Below the pieces are notes generated by a model. That model did no database searches. It saw only the letters and a program-made list of their open reading frames with translations, and was not told the DNA's origin. A stretch of DNA of 64,000 bases from Cristatella mucedo (taxonomy: Eukaryota > Bryozoa > Phylactolaemata > Cristatellidae): positions 3,014,001 to 3,078,000 of the forward strand of contig WPIO01000017.1 in NCBI GenBank assembly GCA_009760855.2, read 5' to 3'. Positions 43,024 to 53,140 of this stretch are shown here, in pieces. Position 1 is the stretch's first letter; each line of letters begins with the position of its first letter. The translations under genes and the position numbers were made by a program.

Positions 43024-46000
43024 CTGCAAAACGACACCCGACACAGCGACGGGTTGCTTTTTGAAGAGGTGGACAGCTAATGTTGAATGGTGGGAGACCT
43101 AAGCAGACTTAAGACTACTATTTCAATGGATGGAGAAGCATGTGACCGGTGCCCCACCTGCTGCTGACAACAACTTTTGCACAGCTGCCTGTCCAATGCC
43201 CAACCTCTCCCCTCGCACGAGCGAGTGCAGGCATACACGCGTGCCTTCGTCATGCGTCATTGTGCGTGTGCGCGCGTGGACTCACTTTCTGACTGGCCTA
43301 TGAGCACGCTGGCATTCAGCTGCCACATGCCATCGTCGGTCTTGTTGGCAAACCTCAAGGCCAGCTCGCCGTCGCGCTTGGCTCGGTCGGGCTTGTCTAG
43401 CTCCAGGTAGCAGCGGCCTATCTCGTGGTACAGCCACGCTTTCTCCAAGTCGCTCGTGCTCGTCGACAGCTTGGCCTCCCACCTGCAAAGCGGCAAAGCA
43501 GCACGAATGTGCAGCCAGTGATTTGAGAGGTTTTAGCTCCGATTGTACTGCCCTACCGGCCTAATGGCAGGCTAGCAAGCAGGCTCACTCGGATGCCCAG
43601 TGAATGCAGACTGCTGCTGAATGACGAGAATGCACGGCTCGATGGCCTCGCCTAGTCACTCCTGGCTGCTTGCAGGTAGCCTTGGCGTTTAGGAATTTGA
43701 CCCCGATGATGGCAGAAAGCGCGCGCAGCATATTCAATGCGAACAGGTAAGACTCGTGGCGTGCACCACATCGGCTTTGCATGCCTGTTGTCAACAGAAT
43801 GATAGAAAGTAAGCAGTGCAAGAGTGAGCAGCGTCAAAAGCATCTTTACGATCCGGTAATTTGCTAATTTCGTCAGCTGATAAGCAAGCACTCACATGTT
43901 TATCGCGTCCTGGAACCTGCCTGATCTTGCATATACCCGGCCGATGTTGTCCTTGGCTCTGGACTTGGCATCTCCCAAGTCACTGAAAAGCACGATCTTG
44001 CACAACACAGGGCTGGAGCAGATGCGCCACTGCTGAGCTCCCCGAACTCTTGGCACGTTCGTCAGGAGCCATCTACGGAGCATTTTTCACTTCTCGACTA
44101 TGTAAGCCAAAGCAATGCAGGCACCTGAAAGATAGCTGCTACTGGCTTAGGGATGTATGATCAGGAGCTCGGGACCGAGCAAACATTCAGACTTGATTAT
44201 AAAAGTATAGCACAGCTAAGGTAATCCACGCATTTGTGACAGCATATCTAGACTTCTCATGTAACCTATTACTTACAGGTTTTCTCACCTGTATAATAAG
44301 ATGGTCACAGTTGGTCCACAAAATCAGCAGCTAGGCACGTCTACCGTTAAGTTGCAACTGAAGCATTATGTAATTTCTCACCGACCTTCAATGCATCCAC
44401 ATCAAACACCTTATCAACATCACGGTTCTGTCACTTGCTTTTAGGTCCCCCTTATTCTCTTGCTCCAGCCAACCTATCCGAACTACATTCCAATCAACCT
44501 GGCATCCTACCACTAACTGTTCTGATTTTAGTCGTTCAGCTGTTTCTCTGATCAATCTCAGATCCTCTGATGACCATGCCTTTAGTTGGTATGTTCCCAG
44601 TGCCTAGAGCTTATTCCTAACTGACGTCAAGATATCCTCTGAATTGACATTTATTAAAAAGAAGCTAAAAACTCAACTGCTCCTCTCAGCATTTGCTGGG
44701 TCCACGTGAATAGTCCTTGATATGCTTATTCGTGCTGACACTGCACGCATTATCACTACACAATTGGCATGCCTCCTGTGTAGCACATGTCAAGTACCTA
44801 GGAAGAGATTTAGTTCTCCTACAGTGCTAGACAAACGTCTAATTATTATTACCTCTAGAAAGAGGCTTGGACCCTGATCAATCGTTCTGAGCCTATCTGA
44901 CTAACCAAGCTTTTGACATAGATTGCATAACAGCCTCGGAACCTGAGCAGAAGTTAATGGCCCCTGAACTCAGCTCGCTGCACTCCCGAAGCTGTACGGT
45001 AGACAAATGCTCAGAAGTCGTCTTCCTCAAGTGAGCTAACAATAATGCAACCTTGCTGCATTCCACCGGAGGGTAGAAAGTAATCACTCAAGTCTGTTTG
45101 AATGGTCACTTATTTGGATGGTAGGACGAACGAAAGGTAGTACAAGCCAAGGATTCAGGCTTCACGTGTACTGGAAGTAGCCGACAGTACGGCCAGATGT
45201 GCATAAGATAACCCAGCATCGCTTTTTTCTTGCTAAGTTTTCACAGTGTACCTTGCTAATCTATTGGCAGTCCATGGGACCACCCTGGCTATTTGCGCAA
45301 GGAGAAATAAGGTGGGCCGGCACAGCAAGCTCACTTCTTCTCGGCGATGTCCAGATCGGTCCTGTGGCACAGCAGCGCCTTGTTGGGGTCGCCCATCTCG
45401 AGGTATGCGTTGCCCATGTAGCTGTGTATGTGCGCCAGGTAGTCGGCCTTGCTCGGCAGCTCGGCATCGGTCCAGTGCTGGATCATGCGCAGCAGCTGCT
45501 TGCACTGCTTCAGGCTCTCCTCGTGCTTGTTCTGCGACTGAGCTGCAGCGTGACACGACAGCTCCCGAACTCACGTGCCAATCAGCCGAGGCCGCTCGGC
45601 ACCCCAGCTGCTCGCCTCGAGTGAGGACTGGCTTGCCTCGCTGGCGAGAGACGATGCAGCTCAGGGCTCAGAACTACTGCGTCCCGGGTGGCGAGAGAGC
45701 GGCGGCAGTGCTGGCCGTGCTAGCTAGCTTCTCCTTACCATCATCCACCTCCGAAAGTATTCGCAAGACGTACTTGGCCGGATCGGATTCCTTGCGCTTG
45801 AGTACGGTGGCCTGCTGCAGCTCCTTGTCTCGCTTTCTCGCATACATCGGCCTCTGCTGGCGCCAAAAGTCGGTCCTGGTGTCCAGGTAGGTGAGGCCTC
45901 CAACGACGAGCTGGTGTATTGCCTCGCTCGTCTTGGTCTTCGACAGCCTGAGGTCTGTGCCGATCGTGCACAGTGAAGAGCACAGGAAGGAGCAGGCTGA

Positions 46001-47263
46001 TTAGACTAGCAACGATCTGCCGACTGCCGGCTGCATGCGTTCATCAGTGCTAACCGGCAAACTGCGCTTCTGGTTCAGCAGCTGGCTGCCGTTGCTGCTG
46101 ACTACCGCGTTGGCTTACCTTCGCTCGAGCCTCGTTTCGAGGAGTCCTCTCCGCCAAAGTCTTTCTTGCTCTTCGGCTTGACGTCGTAGGACACAGCCGT
46201 GCGTCTCTGCGTGTACTTGGTCGAGAACAAGGGGATGCTCACCTTTTCTAGATCACTCGATTTGGCCTCGAAGTCCCTGGCGACTAGCGTCGAGCACGTG
46301 CACAAGGCCAGACGGTAGCCGCATTTGGGGCACGTGTCCAGCAGAGCGATGCGCTCGTCTAAAGCGATGCAATGCGACAGAGGCAGGGCAAGAGGCGTGA
46401 CAGTCGTAGGCCTGTCCAGCTCACTTTAATTGACTGCAACAGCCAAATTTGCTCGGTCAGAGGGGCTAAGCTGCTTGGACCGACTGCAAATTTTTATTGT
46501 AATGTTTGGCTTAACGATACATCCAAAGAAGGTCTTTGAAATCAAGTTGCTTATAAGCCCTTTTTGCATTGGCAGTCAAGCCTGTCTACAATGGATTCAA
46601 TGGATCAAGCAAAGCTGGCTCCAGTGAACAACTTGTTGTGTAAAACGCAGATTCATCATATGAATCAGCTGGAGTAATATTTAAGAACAAGTGCCGATTA
46701 TATGCATTTGGTGCTGAAACCAGGCTGAACTTGTTCTTTTGCTTTTTATCCCAGTAGAATGCTTCGTGATGGTAGGCATGTATGCCCCTGCAGGTCTGTA
46801 GAAAGAAAATTTGCTCATGACCTCAGTAGGCTGCCAGTGCATGCTGGGTGCATCTTCTCTATTCACTCTGAGGCAAATACAGCAATCAGGCCTAACATAT
46901 CGCACTATAACAAGGCCGGCGACATTATCCGACTGAAGATTCCAAGGTCTGGCTAAGGTAGTTGGAGCAACACTGAAATGATGCCGGCCTCGTCGAGGCC
47001 AAGGTCAGCTCAACAGCCAGCTTTCGATGGATGACTGAAGGTATCGGCATTACCGATACTTAAGGCATAAACTCCATAGCCGTTCGTCATACTAAGACTG
47101 CTTGAGATTGCATTGAAGTACTTTCGGTTTCTGGATCACAGTGCAGACCGGTGTACTTTTACTCTTGCTGCTTTACTTGCTGATGTACAGTCAGACAGAA
47201 ATAGAAAGGGCATGCCTGTTGGTGCATTACGTGATTATGAGAGAGAGAGAGAGAGAGAGGGGA

Positions 47264-47348
<85 letters not shown>

Positions 47349-50300
47349 AGAGACAGTGAGCAAGAGACAGAAAGAGAGAGAATAATGTAGGAAGAGAGAA
47401 CTGCAATGCCACTGGGTCTTAGCCTAAAAAAATATAAAAAAATAGCTAGCTGATTTAACAGCCTCTTTTTGTATAGCGACAGAAGAGCCTTGGCGGCTAT
47501 TACCACCACTTGCAGTGGCGATACAGGATCGCCCACCACAGGATTCGAACCCACGACTTCGGGGCCGAGGTCGTGAAAAGCAGCCGCCTTACCCAGTGAG
47601 CCATCACGGCTCACCAGCCTAGAATATAAGGTGCTTGCTCTTCAAGACCTGGCTAGTGGGTTCCAGTAATGCAGTGGGTGATCGCCCACTGCAAGTAGTG
47701 ATTGCCCACTGCAAGTAGTGGTGATTACAGTTAAGGCTCTTCTGCTGCTACAAAAATGAGGATGTTTAATCAGCTAAGAGCATGGGAGGAAAGTGGCCTA
47801 CCGAAAGGTATTGATCAGCGAGGATTATCTTGTGAGATGAAGGACGGCAGACCAGTAGCAGCAGGCAGACCATACAGGGTAGAAGGCAGCAGAGTGAGGA
47901 CCTGGCGGAGGGTTCATTCAGTTCATTCATTATATGTATGTCAGTGAGGCAGGCATCCGTGCTTGCAGATATCAAAGGTAATGCACGCCGAACCTAAGTA
48001 GCGAATTTCGTTGGAATACGCTTAAGCATGCAGACATTGCACGGGCCATCACAAATCTATTGACATGCTTCCTGTCCAGACTACGTAAGCTCTCCAGAAA
48101 GAGATTTAGTTCCCACGTGGCACTGTAAAATGTACTATTATTATTATTATTATTATTTGATCTGCATTCAAAAATTAGTGAACCCTGAGAGCCTACCTAC
48201 CACTTGAAAAGCAGGCTATTCCTATAAAAGGGAATAGCCTGCTAACGGCACGGTTTAATCTCTATCCTTTCGAACACTACCACATCCTTTTGCGGTGTTT
48301 TGCTCTCGATATGTCCATCCCTCCCTTTGTCGGTATCAGCAGAGGAGCAAGACAGGGCCTAACCTTGCACTTCACATTTTTAAAGCTACATGAGGATGTG
48401 AGAGAAGTCTCGTGATTAATCATGTAATCTCTCAGGTACGTTTACACGTTAACCTCGAGCATGCAGGTGTACTACGAATTCAGCCCAAGCAGCTTTCACC
48501 CTGCTCTCACTTCACAAAGAAAAGATGAATTTCATTGATCTTTGAAGTTGAACCACACACCCTGCAGCAAAGACAAAAATCTTTGTGCTGCACCAGCCCA
48601 AAAGACACGGGGCAACTATCTATGGCTCTGATTGGCTGAGCTATGACATGATCGGGCTGAAGTCGCACAGCAAGTACCGTAACAACCGCCACCTTCTATT
48701 CACCATCTGCAACGAGTTGCTACTTAGCTTTCGTGAGGAAAGGATGCACAAGCAAATGTGCAGACAGTATTTGAAGGGCCAGCAGTTACCGAATTATGGT
48801 AAGGGAATGAGTGAGTACGCAGCTATCATATCAATTCTTCCTAGAAAAATGCATTATAGAGGCTGGATTTGGAGGGCCCGCATTATGCATTAATTCACAG
48901 ATACCAATGGATCTTGTGAACTTGACCAGGGACTGTGGTGACAGCTGCACAAAAACCTAACAAATCACACCAAACAGAGGAAGCTTGCAAGGCAACAGCA
49001 GCTACCGACCTTCCTCTTTAAGCAAGGCTTCTAAGAACGACTTGTCGGCATATAGCTCGCCCAATAAGTGCTTCACGCTTTTGTGCTTGCTGCTGCTGCT
49101 CGGCTGATAGACCTTTTTTTCCTCCGAGTTCTGAAGTTTCCCTATTACAAGCTTAGGGCCAGCCTTTTTCTTTTCCTGCAAATTGCACTGGGCTAATAGT
49201 CAACCGAAAAGGCCTGCGAGCCTGCATCGCATCCCGCGTGCGTGCATGCATGCGACGATGCTTGAAGACAGCAGACGACTTCCACCAGCCCAAGCCTTAT
49301 ATATCCGGTAATAAAAATATCTTTAAATGTCATTACATGCTGAGAAGTACTTAAGGAGAAAATATGAAATTGGCTGAGCCAACAGGCAATTTAATTGCTC
49401 TTCCCAAATAGGAATGGAAGAAGAAAGTAACACGACAGTTCCGTCGGGAAGCTACACTGCGTCGGCTAAGCGACAGACTTTTAAGCATGCGTTACGCCTA
49501 TTGCGAAAGCTACTCGGCGTGCTCAGCGTATCATATTTTACCCTAACCGAGACACCAAACTCAGAAAATTGGCTCGCAGAGAGACGCCGGATATCTACTC
49601 GGTAAGAGAGGACTGCCGAGGGTTCTGCTTTTCGGGAGTATTTCATTGGCTAGTTATGATATACCAATGGGGTTGGTTTTTCAGTAGTTCGGTCAGTTTG
49701 ACAGGCGCAATTTTGCGAGTTTCCAGGGAGTTTGTCATATTCTCGAATGACAAAACAAAGTCCAAATGATGCTGCCTGATACTGAGCAACAGCTTTACCG
49801 TCTTTCTAAGTTGCAACTGATCGCAGTACATCGGGAGTCGACGACTAAATTCGTTTTATGAAGAACAGGCACCGCGGCTTCCCAAGTCACCCGGCAGCCT
49901 GTACCTTCTTTCACTTTAAACTAAGGCAAGAGCTAGAAGTACCTGCATGTACAGATTTACAGGTGTATGATGTAGATATGCCTATGCACGTGTACATAGG
50001 GAACCAATTCAAGAATTAAATTGTTGCATAATGAGAAATAATGGAAATAAAACACCGACTATATAAAAAGTGCTCTGAACAAGTCGACCCCTTGAATGCT
50101 CTCGCGAAAGCTCTCGAGAACGAAGATTTATTCAGGGCGTCGTTGCAAGTGACATCACGACACACTCCCCCCCACTTGACGACATTTAAAAGGAAGCTTA
50201 AAACACACCTGTTTATTACATCATTTAGTAGGTCCTTGTAATTTGTTCTTTGTGTGCTTATGCGTGCTTATACTTTGGATTGATGACATCAAGCCTCTGA

Positions 50301-51401
50301 GCGGGGCTCGGGCTTTTAAGTTCGCTGTAGGAAAACTCTGCACAGCGAGAGCCCTCTAGTCCTCTCAGTCACGTGTTCGTGGTGGTATTACAAAAGAAGA
50401 GGTAACTATACCTACCTGCAAAGTGAAATCATCAGCGGCGGTTCATTAACTTTAATAACGATTCTGCTCTGAGAAGGAAGAGGCGAAGTAATTGAGTTGC
50501 TGCCGCAGGGACCGCGGCGCTGCAGACGAGAGTCACGACCTCGAGCTTGAGATTCGAGCCTCATGCTTAGCGAAACAGCAGGTGAACTCGATTAATGGAG
50601 CTGGATGCAATGGACACAAAGCATTCCCGATTGATTATTTTAAATTGCGAGTGCCGCGTTGTCGTTATCGCTGGCCAAGGAGCTCACCTCGTCTTCGCTG
50701 TACTTGTGAAAGTGCGACAGGTCTCCTTTATTCTCTAGCTTGACACTCTCAGGACCTAAAAAAAGTTGAAGCGCTCGTGTCCGTCCGCGGCTCGACTGCC
50801 TCGGATTCCACGGAAGTGCAAGTGCTGCTGTTCGTCGAAGTACCGACCGCCTATGCTGTTGTCGATCGCTTCTTGGCACTTTTGTATTCCCAGGCGAAAA
50901 TCCTTTTGCTCGGGGCGTATACGGTTGCCTCTGTGGTAGAACACTAAGGCCATTTCAAAGTCGCCTTGATAGTAGAGAGAATCTGCCTTGCATAAGATGC
51001 CCTTCAAGTTTGGAAGTAATCGAAGGCTGTGGCATGCCGTTAAGGTTCAAGGCTGATTCAACGGCCTCACTTATCTGGAGGCAACGGAGCATTAGCGCTT
51101 ATCACTCCAGCTTGCGGTGAGCAATGCAGAATTTCCTGCCGCAGGACTCGAACCCGCCACCTGGACGATGAAGCTCGCGCCAACACCCCACCCCATAGTC
51201 TAACGACCAGCGGCTGCGAGGCGGCGTCAGCTGCAGAGCGTGGCGGCAGCATCGGAGACGCGAGAGTACCTTGGCGAAGTTGGGGTCGCTTTTGAGCACT
51301 GCTTCTGCATCCTTAAGAGCTGCGGCCGAGTCACCTGACTCGAGGAAGCAGCGCGAGCGTGCCACCAGGCAATTTCGGTCTTCTGGGAACAATTCAAGAG
51401 C
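42880..51401 (-). CDS. ODAD4: ODAD4/TTC25, outer dynein arm docking TPR protein (partial)
   Basis: ODAD4 is a tetratricopeptide subunit of the outer dynein arm docking complex on axonemal doublet microtubules, needed for motile cilia. Ten minus-strand exons join in phase: 51401-51270, 51001-50848, 50755-50688, 49175-49010, 46358-46119, 45954-45739, 45542-45335, 43982-43896, 43482-43286, 43023-42880, about 537 codons. N-terminal TPRs include PEDRNCLVARSRCFLESGD and QGDFEMALVFYHRG; SVKLENKGDLS and HLLGELYADKSFLEALL are family signatures; LTYLDTRTDFWRQQRPMYAR marks the middle; the C-terminal TPRs hold DNIGRVYARSGRFQDAI and WLYHEIGRCYLELDKPDRA. Exon 46358-46119 adds a Cys-rich segment. The first exon (start codon) and last exon were not found. 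Introns contain several LINE and SINE scraps. Confidence 0.93.
43286..43482 (-). CDS. ODAD4: ODAD4 exon, TPR
   Basis: 197 nt, acceptor CGCTTTGCAG, donor A|GTGAGT. It encodes WEAKLSTSTSDLEKAWLYHE, GRCYLELDKPDRA and MWQLNASVLIGQSE. Confidence 0.92.
43896..43982 (-). CDS. ODAD4: ODAD4 exon, TPR
   Basis: 87 nt, acceptor GCTTTTCAG, donor AT|GTGAGT. It encodes DLGDAKSRAKDNIGRVYARS and GRFQDAIN, close to DAKSRALDNIGRVFARVG of the vertebrate protein. Confidence 0.92.
44150..44855 (+). pseudogene. LINE family A, decayed copy in an ODAD4 intron
   Basis: CATTTGTGACAGCATATCTA, TTCTGTCACTTGCTTTTAGG and TTGCTCCAGCCAACCTATCC parallel family A C-terminal RT codons. The end is AAGTACCTAGGAAGAGATTT plus ATTATTATT. 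It is antisense to ODAD4. Confidence 0.7.
45335..45542 (-). CDS. ODAD4: ODAD4 exon, C-terminal TPR start
   Basis: 208 nt, acceptor CACGCTGCAG, donor AA|GTGAGC. It encodes KHEESLKQCKQLLRMIQHW and HSYMGNAYLEMGDPNKALLC. Confidence 0.9.
45739..45954 (-). CDS. ODAD4: ODAD4 central exon
   Basis: 216 nt, phase 1-1, acceptor GGCACAG, donor GATG|GTAAGG. GGLTYLDTRTDFWRQQRPMY matches the family's INYLDT..FWRQQKP.YAR block. Confidence 0.92.
46119..46358 (-). CDS. ODAD4: ODAD4 exon with Cys-rich insert
   Basis: 240 nt, phase 1-1, acceptor TCGCTTTAG, donor GAAG|GTAAGC. It encodes DERIALLDTCPKCGYRLALC followed by TCSTL, then a Lys/Ser-rich linker ending SKRGSSE. The four cysteines (CPKC then C-T-C) could bind a metal. 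Splice phases fit both neighbours, so it is part of the same gene. Confidence 0.82.
47239..47345. repeat. (GA)n microsatellite
   Basis: A GA run with a few GG interruptions near 47259-47268 and 47341-47350, inside an ODAD4 intron. Confidence 0.97.
47444..47612 (-). mobile_element. tRNA-derived SINE, type 1, well preserved
   Basis: Minus strand: TGAGCCGTGATGGCTCACTG, GGTAAGGCGGCTGCTTTTCA, the B box GGGTTCGAATCC, GGTGGTAATAGCCGCCAAGG and CTCTTCTGTCGCTATACAAA ending AAATCAGCTAGC. The A and B boxes are intact. Confidence 0.82.
47626..47782 (+). mobile_element. SINE scrap, type 1 variant
   Basis: AGGTGCTTGCTCTTCAAGAC, TAGTGGGTTCCAGTAATGC and GTTAAGGCTCTTCTGCTGCT ending TTTAATCAGC. GATCGCCCACTGCAAGTAGT and a second GATTGCCCACTGCAAGTAGT are duplicated in tandem. 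Confidence 0.6.
48020..48160 (+). mobile_element. LINE family A tail scrap
   Basis: GCATGCAGACATTGCACGGG, CCAGAAAGAGATTTAGTTCC and (ATT)n mark a degraded family A end. Confidence 0.6.
48210..48243. repeat. Perfect 13-bp inverted repeat
   Basis: AGCAGGCTATTCC (48210-48222) and GGAATAGCCTGCT (48231-48243) flank the loop TATAAAAG. It lies in an ODAD4 intron. Confidence 0.9.
48585..48893 (+). other. Open frame of unknown nature in an ODAD4 intron
   Basis: A 102-codon frame on the strand opposite ODAD4 contains a mixed, protein-like composition (YGSDWLSYDMIGLKSHSKYR; FTICNELLLSFREERMHKQM). No known domain, start context or splice partner was recognised. It might be a scrap of a transposase or chance. 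Confidence 0.25.
49010..49175 (-). CDS. ODAD4: ODAD4 exon with linker and LLGELY motif
   Basis: 166 nt, acceptor CAATTTGCAG, donor GAAG|GTCGGT. It encodes a Lys/Ser-rich linker (EKKKAGPKLVIGKLQNSEEK) and HLLGELYADKSFLEALLKEE. Confidence 0.9.
50041..50260 (+). mobile_element. LINE family A C-terminal scrap
   Basis: CACTTGACGACATTTAAAAG, GAAGCTTAAAACACACCTGT and TTTAGTAGGTCCTTG match the end of the family A ORF and the start of its 3' UTR. Confidence 0.65.
50688..50755 (-). CDS. ODAD4: ODAD4 short exon
   Basis: 68 nt, acceptor TTTTTTTAG, donor GAG|GTGAGC. It encodes PESVKLENKGDLSHFHKYSE, matching the conserved KLENKGDLS of vertebrate TTC25. Confidence 0.9.
50848..51001 (-). CDS. ODAD4: ODAD4 exon, second TPR pair
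   Basis: 154 nt. The acceptor is CAAACTTGAAG, with a weak pyrimidine tract. It encodes GILCKADSLYYQGDFEMALV and GIQKCQEAIDNSIG and ends GGCG|GTCGGT in phase 1. Confidence 0.9.
51048..51210 (-). mobile_element. tRNA-derived SINE, type 1, in an ODAD4 intron
   Basis: On the plus strand: GGCTGATTCAACGGCCTCAC, GAGCATTAGCGCTTATCACT and GGACTCGAACCCGCCACCTG. It sits between the first two identified ODAD4 exons. Confidence 0.65.
51270..51401 (-). CDS. ODAD4: ODAD4 exon, first TPRs
   Basis: 132 nt, phase 0-0. The acceptor is CGTTTTTGCAG and the donor AAG|GTACTC. It encodes ALELFPEDRNCLVARSRCFL through LKSDPNFAK. Confidence 0.92.
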
Positions 51402-51778
51402 CTGCAAAAACGCGACGACACGTCTGAGTCCTGAATCAGCCCGCAGCAGCTAGAGATTGCAAGCGCGGTTCCTGAGATAGCAGCAGTTCATTGCCTGCGG
51501 ACTCGCTTCGCTGAGTTATAGTAGTTCTATCGCGGAAGACAACGCTGAGCCCTCTTGCAGCTCGACGGAAGTGGGCCATTTTGACACGTGACGCAAGTGC
51601 GCCATCTTGCGGCGCGTCGGATGGTCTCGATTTTATTAGTAGAGATAATCTCACTTGGAACCGGATGCGTCGTAATCTGCGGCTTAGACCTTATCACTGC
51701 CCTCCCGAGTCGGCTGTACCGCATGCCCGTTGGTGACGCGCGGTGCAATCTTCGACTGCGGCGAATACGTTACCGACG

Positions 51779-51898
51779 CGGGCTTGCTATCATCCATTCA
51801 ATTGCATTTCCCTTTGCAGCAAATGTAAAGCGCCTAGAGAGAGATTGAGTTCTCTGAGGGCGCTTTATCAAGTGCATTATTATTATTATTATTATTAG
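51779..51898 (+). mobile_element. LINE family A 3' end
   Basis: CATCCATTCAATTGCATTTC, TGTAAAGCGCCTAGAGAGAG, GGGCGCTTTATCAAGTGC and (ATT)n. It is a very short, well-preserved insert. Confidence 0.85.
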
Positions 51899-52612
51899 GG
51901 TTCGGGCGCTCTCGATCGCTGTCTTTCGCAGTCGTCGTCGTACCGGCGTCGAGCCAAGGCGGCTTCGACGGCTCCGCATTGCTGCGCATCGAGGCCCTAG
52001 CTTGACTGGTCCGTGTGTGTGGCGTCTGCCGGAACTACGCTACGCGATCCGTGTTGCGAAATCTTGTTTCGAAGGACTCCTGAGCCGCCACGACGCGTCT
52101 GAGACTCTACAGGCGGCGTCCCAATTTATTTTCAGAATTCGAAAAGCAAGAGGGCTACTCAAACCCACAAGCTCGCTGTCTTAAAGGAAACCTTGCTCGA
52201 GTGCGGGCCCGAGGCTAACTATTTTAGGCTCGAGATTTCCGAAGAAAAGGGAGCTTCCGCTGTTTAGCTTATGATGCGACCGGGTAAATGTCCTAGCATG
52301 CGAGACAAAAGTCAAGGTCAGCTGCTTTGCCGCGAAGACAAGTAAAAAGCTCCATCGATTCGATGAACGCGAACGCGTCAGATTAACTACCATGGGCGTG
52401 GCCACGCCCGCAGTGCTGTTCCGCCCCAGCCGGACTCCGCTCCGCCCGGCCAACGGGGGTGTCGAGTACGGCCTCATTAAGAGCTGCAGTTTGACAGTAC
52501 CGGCTGATTAAGCTGGATTTAATTGCAACGTGTCAGCTGTGGTCTTGTGACCCGCTAGTCATGCAGCGACAGAACATTCTGACTGCGCGTCGGCCTGTAT
52601 GCATACTATCCA

Positions 52613-52616
<4 letters not shown>
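51899..52616. other. Unassigned DNA upstream of the visible ODAD4 exons
   Basis: The first coding exon of ODAD4 should lie here or further right. No frame here reads as a TPR helix pair with a phase 0 donor. Confidence 0.35.
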
Positions 52617-52668
<52 letters not shown>

Positions 52669-52712
52669 TCTCTCTCTCTCTCTGCCTCTCTCTCTCTCTC
52701 TCTCTCTCTCTG

Positions 52713-52781
<69 letters not shown>

Positions 52782-52812
52782 ATGCCTCTCTGCCTCTCTC
52801 TCCCTCCGTTCA

Positions 52813-52886
<74 letters not shown>

Positions 52887-52921
52887 GCCTCTGCCACTCT
52901 GCCTCTCTGTCTCCCTCCGTT

Positions 52922-53005
<84 letters not shown>

Positions 53006-53093
53006 ATGCCTCTCTGCCTCTCTCTCCCTCCGTTCAATTTCTCTCTCTCTCTCTCTTTGCCTCTGCCACTCTGCCTCTCTGTCTCTCTCCGTT

Positions 53094-53132
<39 letters not shown>

Positions 53133-53140
53133 TCACTCAA
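52617..53140. repeat. Compound CT array with higher-order units
   Basis: Long (CT)n runs are broken by islands: GCCTATGCCTCTCTGCCTCT with CCCTCCGTTCAATTTCTC at about 52777-52816 and 53001-53041, and TTTGCCTCTGCCACTCTGCC with GTTCAATCTC at about 52883-52927 and 53057-53098. The alternation makes a larger repeat unit of about 220 bp present about twice. Ser/Leu frames across it are artefacts. Confidence 0.92.

Noticed and set aside
47444-47612. True tRNA gene
   Set aside because: The A and B boxes belong to a repeated SINE head; no complete cloverleaf could be supported.
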